Source: JACKHA01 sp041401985
Lineage (GTDB): Bacteria > Planctomycetota > Phycisphaerae > Phycisphaerales > UBA1924
Direction of reading: 5' to 3'
Length of the DNA stretch: 64,000 nt
Assembly: GCA_041401985.1 (NCBI GenBank)
Contig: JAWKTE010000007.1
Coordinates: forward strand, 62,001-126,000
Shown here piece by piece: positions 8,155 to 16,700 of the stretch (its first letter is position 1; every line of letters begins with the position of its first letter). Under the pieces are notes generated by a model, which saw nothing but the letters and a program-made list of their open reading frames with translations, had not been told where the DNA came from and made no database searches. The position numbers were made by a program, and so were the translations under genes.

Positions 8155-9270
8155 ATGAACGCACCAGCGGAGACAACCAGGATCGGACCGGGCCGCACCC
8201 GGCGAGACGGGCTCCGCCGATGCGCGAAGGCCCAGCCCCCGAGCGCCCGGCGCGCCTTCACCATCATCGAGCTGCTCGTGGCCATCCTCGTGATCTCGGT
8301 CCTGATCGGGCTGCTCATCGTCGCGGTGCAGTTCGCGCTCCGCAGCACCCGCCGCGCCAACGACCAGTCCCTGGTCACCGGCATCCAGACCGGTGTCGGG
8401 CTCTTCCAGAACACCTTCAGCAACCAGGCCCCGCCGCTGGTCTACGACGGCGCCCCGATCGCCCTGCCCAGCCACCCCGCGACGCCCAAGATCCCCGGCG
8501 GCGTCACGATGGGCCCGGTCCAGCGCCCCGGCGGCTCGGCCGATCCCATCGTCGCCACGTTCGATCGCATCTACCAGGACGGCGGGGCCACGTTCCTGCG
8601 CGGGCGGGCCTCGACCTCGCCCGCCAGCGAGCCCACGCCGCTGTTCGATCCCATCGAAGACCCGCGCTACAGCAAGTTCGCGCTGCCGATCATCCTCGGC
8701 GGCGCGCTGGGCGCGAGCGTTGACGGCGTCGATGGCCCGGGCCTGCGCCTGTCCTACACCAACCGCGACGGGTGGATCATCGGCGGCGAGGCCACCATCC
8801 GCGAGCCGTTCCTGGGCCTGAGCCGCGACGACGCGACGGCCGCGGCCTACGTCTCCGCCGACGAGTACGCCGAGCACGGCGCCGGCGCGGTCCCGCCCTC
8901 GGCCCTGAACGCCGACCCGGATCGCGTGGCCTATGTCAGTGTGTCCGGCACCGCCATCCGCTACTACCGCTGGGAGCCCAGCAGCGAGTCCGAGGTGCAG
9001 GGCACCGCGACCGGCCCGCTGGCGTACCTCAACATCCCGCTCATCCTCCGCGACCCGCGCGACTGGGACGACCCGATGGAGCCGGGGCCGCGCGTGCCCG
9101 AGCAGCTGCGGTCCTCTTCGTACGCGATCGTCAGCGCCGGGCCGAACGGCGTGTTCGGGACCGAGCCGATCGACCTGCTCCGCGACCGCCTCGGCGTGGG
9201 GCCGGGCGTGGCCGAGGAGGTCGTGCGGTTCGAGGCGTGGGACGACAACGTCGTGAGGCTTGGGCAATGA
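8155..9270 (+). CDS. Pseudopilin with type IV prepilin N-terminus
   Basis: 371 residues from the ATG at 8155, chosen because GGGGAAGG lies just before it; an upstream in-frame ATG at 8128 is less likely. A 37-residue basic leader ends RRA, followed by FTIIELLVAILVISVLIGLL: the prepilin peptidase site (Ala in place of the usual Gly at -1), Glu at +5, and the hydrophobic assembly helix. The remaining 300 residues are a periplasmic head with no motif I recognise, far larger than GspG/GspH heads. The stop overlaps the next start as ATGA, implying translational coupling. Role: minor or major subunit of the pseudopilus; which one is unclear. Confidence 0.85.
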   Translation: MNAPAETTRIGPGRTRRDGLRRCAKAQPPSARRAFTIIELLVAILVISVLIGLLIVAVQFALRSTRRANDQSLVTGIQTGVGLFQNTFSNQAPPLVYDGAPIALPSHPATPKIPGGVTMGPVQRPGGSADPIVATFDRIYQDGGATFLRGRASTSPASEPTPLFDPIEDPRYSKFALPIILGGALGASVDGVDGPGLRLSYTNRDGWIIGGEATIREPFLGLSRDDATAAAYVSADEYAEHGAGAVPPSALNADPDRVAYVSVSGTAIRYYRWEPSSESEVQGTATGPLAYLNIPLILRDPRDWDDPMEPGPRVPEQLRSSSYAIVSAGPNGVFGTEPIDLLRDRLGVGPGVAEEVVRFEAWDDNVVRLGQ

Positions 9271-10427
9271 AGCAGGCAGCAAGCCATCCCGGGATGCCGT
9301 CGCCCGCGCGGGCGGGCCGCCGTCGTGCCGTGCAGCGCAGCGCGAGGGCAGTTCGCAGCGCAAAGGCAGTGCGTCGCGCGTTCACGCTGACCGAACTGCT
9401 GGCGGTCATCACGATCATCGCGCTGGTCGTGTCGGTGGCGGTGCCGGCGTTCGTGAGCATGCTCCGCTCGACCAATCAGACGCTGGCGATCAGCAACTTC
9501 CGCGTGGCGATGGCCACCGCACGGGACGCGGCCGTGCGCTCCGCCGGGCTCAACGACTCGGCGGCGGTGTTCTTCTATGAGCCGGGCGGGCGGACGACGA
9601 TCGCCACGGCCCTGAGCGTCGGGGAGTTCAACGGGCGCACCGTCTGGGCCATCGACCCGCTCACCGAGGCGATCGGCCTGCCGCGGGGCTGGATGGTCAA
9701 CGGGTTCGCGCCCGCGGGCACCATCACCGCGCCCGCGAACGAGGGGGCGTCTCCCTACGCCTGGTACGAAGAGCGCGGCGGGGAGCGACACTACGACCCG
9801 GCCATCGACAACTGGGTCTTCCCCGAGTCCGGGTTCTATCGCACGAGCAACAACCAGGGACGCGACACCACGCCGGGCGACCAGGGCGGGTACCGCCAGT
9901 CGTTCATGGTGCGGTTCGACGGCACGACCGGCGGCGTCGCGTTCGACGACCGCACCGACGGGCTCGTGCTGGCGCCGGACCTGGCGATCGGGCGTGGGGC
10001 CTCGCCGTGGCGTCAGCGGACGAACCCCTGGGCCGACCCGCGGTTCCGCCTGGACGGCTCGGTCGAGCAGAGCGTGTATGTGCGTCGCCAACTGGGCAAG
10101 GCCTGGGGCACGCCCGCGTACCCGCAGCAGAACCGCGAACTGCTGCTGGGCGACGACTGCTCGGACACGGTGCTCACCCGCCCGGTCTCGCTGCTGGCGC
10201 TCTACGACGTCCGCGAACTGGCCCGCCAGATCGCCCGCGACGGCGCGCCGATGGGCTTCCGCGGCGTGAACCGCACCACCGGCTGCTTCTACGAGCCGCC
10301 CGCGAGCGCAAACAGCCCCGACTACCAGTTCGACTTCGCCGAGGCGGTCAACGAGGCGATCCCCGAGGTCGCGCAGATGTACACGGTCGATCGATACAAC
10401 GGCGGGGTGGTGGAGGTCACGCCATGA
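9267..10427 (+). CDS. Pseudopilin with type IV prepilin N-terminus (GspH-like)
   Basis: 386 residues from the ATG that overlaps the preceding stop (ATGA). A long basic leader ends in RRA, then FTLTELLAVITIIALVVSVA, so Glu+5 is kept and -1 is Ala. The sequence after the helix (AVPAFVSMLRSTNQTLAISN, then FRVAMATARDAAVRSAG) resembles GspH/FimT-type subunits, in which the first post-helix stretch reads as an alignment of Arg/Ala-rich turns. The head domain is unusually long. It ends in another ATGA overlap with the next pseudopilin, so 8155-11587 forms a tightly coupled trio. Confidence 0.85.
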   Translation: MKQAASHPGMPSPARAGRRRAVQRSARAVRSAKAVRRAFTLTELLAVITIIALVVSVAVPAFVSMLRSTNQTLAISNFRVAMATARDAAVRSAGLNDSAAVFFYEPGGRTTIATALSVGEFNGRTVWAIDPLTEAIGLPRGWMVNGFAPAGTITAPANEGASPYAWYEERGGERHYDPAIDNWVFPESGFYRTSNNQGRDTTPGDQGGYRQSFMVRFDGTTGGVAFDDRTDGLVLAPDLAIGRGASPWRQRTNPWADPRFRLDGSVEQSVYVRRQLGKAWGTPAYPQQNRELLLGDDCSDTVLTRPVSLLALYDVRELARQIARDGAPMGFRGVNRTTGCFYEPPASANSPDYQFDFAEAVNEAIPEVAQMYTVDRYNGGVVEVTP

Positions 10428-11587
10428 CAACACCAGGAAGTTCCATCCGCACGCGTCTGAACGCCGTATGCCGCGCCCCGCGCCGCGCCCCACGCCGCGC
10501 CGGCTTCTCGCTGGTGGAGGTGCTCATCTCGGTGTTCGTTCTGTCGCTGGGGATCCTCGGGCTGGCCTCGATCTTTCCGGTCGTGCTGCGCGAGCAGCGT
10601 TTCGCGGTCGAGGCGACCGAGGGCCAGATCGCCGTCGCCTCCGTCCAGTCGCTGCTGGCCTCGAACCTCGACCTCAGCGAGCCGGGCCAGGGCAAGGGCT
10701 GGGGCATCCTGCAGGACGACGACCAGTGGTCCGAAGAGGGCTACTGGGAGGTGCCGGCATACCTCGGCGGCTCCAGCGAACCCAACTCCTCGTCCCGCAT
10801 GGGCCTCAACGCCCTCACCGGTGAACTCGTGTTCCTGTCGGACAACCCCAGCGGCCCGAGCAACGACCCCCGCGGCGACAACGTGTCCATCCCGCTCTCG
10901 GCCCGCCTCTCCCCCGGCGCGTTCCTCCGCGGGGCCGACCCGCGCGTCGACTGGGTGCTCGCCGCCCGGCGCGTGCTCACGCAGCGCAACGCCAGCAGCC
11001 AGCTCGTCCCGACCGACCAGGACGACCTCGAGGTCGCGATCTTCCTCCGCCCCATCGACCGCGCCATCCAGGTGCCGCGCCGCGAGCGCCGCGACCAGGC
11101 CGCGTGGGGAACGCTCGGCCGGACGCTGAACCTGTCCGACGTCATCCTCGCCGCGGAGATCGTGGCCCAGGGCGGCAAGTCCGAACTCCGCACCGCCGAG
11201 CCGCGCGTGCCCGTCGGCGTGAACCAGCAGGGCGTGCCCACCGGCGACGGCCGCGGCGCGTACGCCATCCCCTTCATCGCCGCCCTCGAGAACTACCAGT
11301 TCGACGCCGGCGGGCTGACCGTCGGCACCGCCGACGACCGCAACCGCCTCGACCTTGACGGCAACGAGTCCTCGCTCCCGGCCCGCCTGCTCGGGCAGAT
11401 CGGCCAGAAGATCGTCGATGGCCGCGGCAACATCTACACCGTCGTGGGCGTCGAGCGGGCCGACCGCACCGTCCTGATCATCGACCCGCCCGTCCCTCTG
11501 GACGTGGTGAACAGCCTCGACATCAGCCCGCTGGTCGCCAGCCCCGTGGTGCCGATCGACGTGCAGGTGTTCCGGGTGGCGAGGTAG
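10424..11587 (+). CDS. Pseudopilin with type IV prepilin N-terminus (GspI/PilV-like)
   Basis: 387 residues; start ATG at 10424 overlaps the previous stop. The leader ends RRAG, then FSLVEVLISVFVLSLGILGL: canonical Gly at -1, Phe at +1, Glu at +5. The SLVEVLI...LGILGLA pattern is typical of PilV/GspI. The body contains several acidic, Asn-rich loops. It would be an initiating minor pseudopilin exported by Sec, cleaved by the prepilin peptidase (not in this window) and inserted at the pseudopilus tip with the GspJ- and GspK-like proteins encoded next. Confidence 0.85.
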   Translation: MTTPGSSIRTRLNAVCRAPRRAPRRAGFSLVEVLISVFVLSLGILGLASIFPVVLREQRFAVEATEGQIAVASVQSLLASNLDLSEPGQGKGWGILQDDDQWSEEGYWEVPAYLGGSSEPNSSSRMGLNALTGELVFLSDNPSGPSNDPRGDNVSIPLSARLSPGAFLRGADPRVDWVLAARRVLTQRNASSQLVPTDQDDLEVAIFLRPIDRAIQVPRRERRDQAAWGTLGRTLNLSDVILAAEIVAQGGKSELRTAEPRVPVGVNQQGVPTGDGRGAYAIPFIAALENYQFDAGGLTVGTADDRNRLDLDGNESSLPARLLGQIGQKIVDGRGNIYTVVGVERADRTVLIIDPPVPLDVVNSLDISPLVASPVVPIDVQVFRVAR

Positions 11588-11683
11588 CCGAGAAGCAGAG
11601 AAGAAGAGAAGAAGAGAACGAGAGAAGCAGAGACGAGGCACGCGACGCAGCGACGAAGGGTCGAGACAGGATCGGGCACACGC
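11588..11683. repeat. GA-rich low-complexity spacer
   Basis: A 96-bp gap made of GAGAAG/AAGAGAA words followed by single copies of the octamer-like GCAGCGACG. It separates the coupled pseudopilin trio from the GspJ-like gene. No gene or clear promoter. Confidence 0.5.
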
Positions 11684-13576
11684 ATGAACCGCAGGGCCAC
11701 GCACAGCACGAGCCGTCCGCACGCCGCCAGCAAGGCGGGGCGTGCCCGGCCGCGCGTCGCCGCCCCGGCCCGCCTGCCGCGCCTCGCGTTCACGCTGCTG
11801 GAACTGCTCGTCGCGGTCGGGGCCTCGGTGCTCATCGCCCTGGCCCTGGCCCAACTCTTCAAGACCACCGGCGACACCGTCACCAAGGGCCGGCGCACCG
11901 CCTACTTCAACTCCTACGCCGGGCTGCTCCAGCGCACACTGGCCCAGGACTTCGCCCGCATGTCCCGCAACGGGTACATGATCATCCGCAACGAGGTGAC
12001 CAACGACGCCGACGACGTGGGCTACAGCGGCTACGACCAGATCCGCGTCCCGCTCTTCCGAGGCCAGCCCGCCGCCCTCCAACGCCCGCGCCGCATCGAC
12101 GAGATCATGTTCTTCGCCCAGGGCGAGTTCGCCTCGGCACGCGAGGCCGTCCACCCGCTGCTCGTCGCCCGCTCGGGCGAGGCCCGCATCTACTACGGGC
12201 ACGGCACGGTCAGCCCGCCCATCGACGCCGGCGACCCGTTCTACTGGAAGAACACCTCCCAGGCCGGCTCGCCGATGCTCAACCCCAACCTGCTCGCCGG
12301 CCGCCTCGGCCAGCCCAGCGTGCCCAGCCTGCCGGGACGCCCCGGCCCCAACGCCTTCGCCAGCGACTGGATCCTCCTGCGCCACGTCACGCTGCTGTCC
12401 CAGCCGCCGACCGTCGCCACCGAGTTCCCGCCCACCGGCCCGATCTGGGGCTACAACCCGCTGACAACGTCCGCGCGGGTCCGCCTCGAGGACGACGATC
12501 TCCAGATCGCCCTCCTCCCCGCCGCGAGCGAACTGTTCCGCGGCAAGAACCGCTTCGTCGACCCCGCGCTCTACACCACCGAGTACCCCGTGCAAGGCGG
12601 CTACCGGCGCCCGCCGCTCCTGCTGGCCAACTCCGGCCTCGTCGACATCGCCACCACCGACCTCGCCTCCATCCGCGCCCAGGTCATGCAGACCCACGCC
12701 GGTGTCGAGGCGATCGGCACGCTGCCCGACCCCATCTTCCCCTGGGACACTCCCCCCGCCGGCACCGTCGGCGGCGTCGTGCAGCCCGCGCCGCAGCTCA
12801 CCACCCCCCGCCTGCCCAGCGCGTTCGACGCGTCGTTCCCCAACGCCCAGACCGAACTGGTCTACAACATGCAGGCGTGGATGCGCAACGGCATGCCCAC
12901 CAACAGCCACGGCGACGACTTCCTCCCCGCCGCGGTCGAGGCCGAAGCGCCCCGCACCCGCATCCGCTGCGCCCCCTCGGCCGACAACATCCGCGACATC
13001 CTCATGGACTCGGGCATCGCCGGCTCCGGCGACACCTTCCTCCGCGCCGACGCCATCAGCAACGAACGCATGCTCATGGCCTCCAACCTCGCCCCCGGCT
13101 GCTCCGAGTTCATCGTCGAGTGGTCCTTCGGCGAGACCAATCGCCAGACCGGCGACCTGATCTGGTTCGGCTCCAGCCTGCCCATCGACAACAACAACGA
13201 CGGCCAGATCGACCAGATCGCCTTCACGTATTACGACTACGACAACTCCGTCGATCCGCCCGGGCCCACGCTCTACCGCGATCGCCAGACCGGCGAGCCC
13301 ACGCGCGACACGAACCAGCACCCGATCGACCCACGCCTGATCTACGGCGCCACCTACGACCAGTACACCAATGCCTCGGAACCGCTCCCCCTCGTGGCCC
13401 ACTTCGGCTTCATCGACCCCACCTACGAGCCATCGGGCGCCAACCAAGCCCAGCAACTCCAGACCATGCCCTGGGCGTGGCCGGCCCTCGTGCGCGTGAC
13501 CATCACGCTCACCGATCCGACCGACAACACGCTCGAGCGGACGTTCCGTTTCGTGTTCAAGACGCCGGGCGTCTGA
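11684..13576 (+). CDS. Large pseudopilin, GspJ/PilW-like
   Basis: 630 residues. A basic leader of about 34 residues ends RLA, then FTLLELLVAVGASVLIALAL, with Glu+5 and a hydrophobic helix; LLELLVAV is typical of GspJ/PilW. The head is about three times longer than that of a normal GspJ and rich in Asp, Asn and Pro, with no catalytic motif seen. It is placed between the GspI-like and GspK-like genes, as gspJ is in type II operons. Probably a tip subunit of the pseudopilus; the extra mass may bind substrate or peptidoglycan (inference). Confidence 0.82.
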   Translation: MNRRATHSTSRPHAASKAGRARPRVAAPARLPRLAFTLLELLVAVGASVLIALALAQLFKTTGDTVTKGRRTAYFNSYAGLLQRTLAQDFARMSRNGYMIIRNEVTNDADDVGYSGYDQIRVPLFRGQPAALQRPRRIDEIMFFAQGEFASAREAVHPLLVARSGEARIYYGHGTVSPPIDAGDPFYWKNTSQAGSPMLNPNLLAGRLGQPSVPSLPGRPGPNAFASDWILLRHVTLLSQPPTVATEFPPTGPIWGYNPLTTSARVRLEDDDLQIALLPAASELFRGKNRFVDPALYTTEYPVQGGYRRPPLLLANSGLVDIATTDLASIRAQVMQTHAGVEAIGTLPDPIFPWDTPPAGTVGGVVQPAPQLTTPRLPSAFDASFPNAQTELVYNMQAWMRNGMPTNSHGDDFLPAAVEAEAPRTRIRCAPSADNIRDILMDSGIAGSGDTFLRADAISNERMLMASNLAPGCSEFIVEWSFGETNRQTGDLIWFGSSLPIDNNNDGQIDQIAFTYYDYDNSVDPPGPTLYRDRQTGEPTRDTNQHPIDPRLIYGATYDQYTNASEPLPLVAHFGFIDPTYEPSGANQAQQLQTMPWAWPALVRVTITLTDPTDNTLERTFRFVFKTPGV

Positions 13577-13665
13577 GCCCCGGCGACAGACAAGCCGCCG
13601 ACGCCCCGCGTCGGCACGCCGCGACGAACGCCCGCATGCGGGCTTGAGCGCGGCACCAGAATCAG

Positions 13666-13691
13666 GCCCCGGCGGGCGGCACCGCCGGGGC
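13666..13691. other. Stable GC hairpin between the GspJ- and GspK-like genes
   Basis: Perfect 10-bp stem (13666-13675 with 13682-13691) with a 6-nt loop and no T-tract, inside the 177-bp gap of the operon. Without a T-tract it is more likely an RNA-processing or stability hairpin than a terminator. Confidence 0.4.
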
Positions 13692-13753
13692 GCGTGGAGA
13701 CCAGGCGTGGACAGGGCGGCCCCGTGGCGGGGCCGCGGACGGGAGATCGTGCA

Positions 13754-16700
13754 ATGAAGCCTCTTGGCCGCGCCATCCGAATGTTCGCCAGCCGACTGAC
13801 CGGGGGCCGCGCCCGCGCCGGTTCCATCGGCGCAGGCCTGCTCCGCGCCATCGCCGGCTCGCCCGCCGCTGTCGTGCCCCAGCGTGCGCATCGCGCCGCC
13901 GGCCGCACCACCGGCCGGGCCAACCGCCGCGGCACGGTGCTCATCATCGTCCTGGGCACCCTCGCGCTCATCTCCGTCATCACCGTGGTGTACGTCGTGG
14001 TCGGCCGCGCCGACCGGCGCGGGGCCGCGGCCTTCGTCGGCAGCGTCCAGCGCGAAGAGATGCCCGTGCTCGTCCGCGACTACATCGCCGACATCGTCGG
14101 ACGCGACGCGCTCGCGACGTACCGCGATGGCGCGGGCGACCTGAAGCGTGAGGCCTTCGACTACCCCTTCACCGATCCCTACGTCCGCAGCATCCTGCCC
14201 GGCCAGACCGGCGTCGCCGGCGCCACCGCCACGCCCACCACCGAGCGCATCGCCCGCCGATTCGACCCCGTCGGCACCTTCGACTCGGTCAGCCTCTACG
14301 GCGGCTCGCCCGCCGGCGTGGCGGCCCGCGGCAGCCTCGGCAACGTCTACGAACTCCGCGTCCCCTCCGACCCGTGGCTCGCCGCCACCGTCCCCTCCAA
14401 CATCCGCATCGACGACGACCTCAGCGACGGCACCTTCCCGCAGTGGGAGAACCGCGACTGGGCCCACATCTCCAACGTCGCGCCCGACGGGCGCTTCGTC
14501 AACCTCTGGAACCTCCGCAACAACTTCAACGCCGCCAGCGGCTTCAACGAGGCCAACCGCGAGATCTCCAGCCGCCTCACGCTCTACGGCCCGGGCGGCA
14601 TGCCCTTCACCGCCACCGCCAACCAGGTCCTCGACAACGGGCAGACCGCCCAGGCCAACGCCCCCGCCCACTGGACCAACCGCCAGCGCAACGCCTTCCG
14701 CCCCGTCTCGGGCATCCCGACCATCGACTGGAGCCAGGCCGAGCACCCGTCGTACCAGTGGGTCGATGCCGACGGCGACGGGTTCTACGACTCGCGCCTG
14801 TTCGAGTTTGTCGACCTCTCCCAGGGCGTCGACATGGGCGTGCCCGTGCTGGCGATCGACGACGGGCACCGCTGGTTCGCCGGCGTGCGCATCGTGGACC
14901 TCTCGGCCTCGGTCAACGTCAACACCGCCACCGACTTCCTGGCCGACCCGAGCGCGATGGGGGGGGGGCAGGTGCTCGGCCCCGGCGCGTCCCCGGCCGA
15001 CATCGACCTGCGCCGCCTCCTGTCGGGCGAGGACCTGTACGAGATGACCGGGTTCGTGGGGTACCTCGGCCTGCGCCCGCCGACGAACGCAGCTGGTACG
15101 GCTGTGAACTTGGCCTCGGCCGAGTACACCGGCCCGACGGGCAGCGTCGCCGCCGGCCTCGGCGCCAGCGGACAGCGGTACGCCGAGTACGCCGGCGACG
15201 CGGCCTACAACGCCGCCCGCGTGTTCCTGGACTTCGGTGTCGTCGGGCGCGACGACCTTCGGCTGACCCCACTCAGCTCGAACCCCAATGCGGTGTTCGC
15301 CCAGTTCCTCCAGACCGAACTGTTCTTCCCCGCCGCGACGACGCAGTTGCTGCGATTCGCCACCGAGGATGACCGGGCCGCGTATTACGACGCGATCGTC
15401 GGGCTCGACGACATGGGCATGCCCGGTTCGGAACTGTCGGTGTTCTCCTTCGGGCTCGACTCCGAGGCCGAGCTCCGCACCTTCCGCACCGCCAACGACC
15501 CGAGCGTCCGGTCCGTGCTCGAGATCGTGCTCGACGGGCGGTTCGACAACGAGCAGGCCTCGCTCACCGACACCTCGCTGCGCTACGGCCCGCTGCGCTC
15601 CAACCGCGGGGCGCAGGTCGAACTGGCCGCACGCGACCGCGCCAACGAGAACATGGGCGGGGCCTCCTTCAACCCCGGCTCGCTGCCGAGCGCCAGCGCC
15701 GACGGCTTCGGCGACTTCGACGCCACCACCCAGTCCCTGGCCGACATCCGCCAGTACCTCACCACCGCCAGCAACGCACGCCCGCTGCGCAACACCTTCA
15801 TCGCCCCGCGGAACACGGCCCCGAACACCATCCCCGCGCTCAACAGCGGCGATGTGCTCGCCCAGGCCTCTTCCGGCGCGTCCACCATCTTCCGGCTCTA
15901 CGGCGACGCCCTGCTGCCGTACTCGAGCATCGTCGAGACCTGGGACCGCACCTCCGCGTCCAACGCGTTCCTGACGCTGTCCTACGGGCACGCCGGGTCG
16001 GAACTGGCCCTCCGCCACGCCGCCCACATGGCGGTCAACATGGCCGACGCCAGCGACGCCGACGCGAACCCCACGGTCGCGACCGTGATCGCCGACGCCG
16101 CGGTCCGCGGCGACCTCGACGCCGACTACGACCCGCCCTACACCGGCACGGGCACGATCCCGACGTCCGTCCAGCTCGTGACCAACCGCCAGCACCCGTG
16201 GGCCGCGTGGGTCAACGGCGGGTCCAGCCGCTTCGACCTTGGCGACACGCGCATCGGCGACAGCGACACGCCCAACGCCGCGCCCGTGAACCCGGCGTAC
16301 AACGTCTACGGCGTCGAGCCCCAGCCGTTCGTGACCGAGGTCTCGGCCCTGTGCATGTACACCGACGCGCCGCCCTCGGCCGGCGGCGACACGGAACTGC
16401 CGGGCCAGGAGATCACGATCAACGGCACGATCGACGGGACCAACCCGGACCTGGCCCTCCAGGCGATGGTGTTCCAGATCACAAACCCGTTCGACACCGC
16501 GATCGATCTGTCCGGCGACACGATGAACTTCGAGTCGCGGTTCTACCTCGAGTTCGGCGGGCGGTACTACCGCTTCGCCAACACCGACCCCGCCGCGATC
16601 GCCACGTCCTGGACCGGCTCGCTCGGCGCGGGCGAGTCGCGGGCGTTCTACATCACCGCCCATCCGATCGACGACGTGCGGACCCGATGGAACGCGTACG

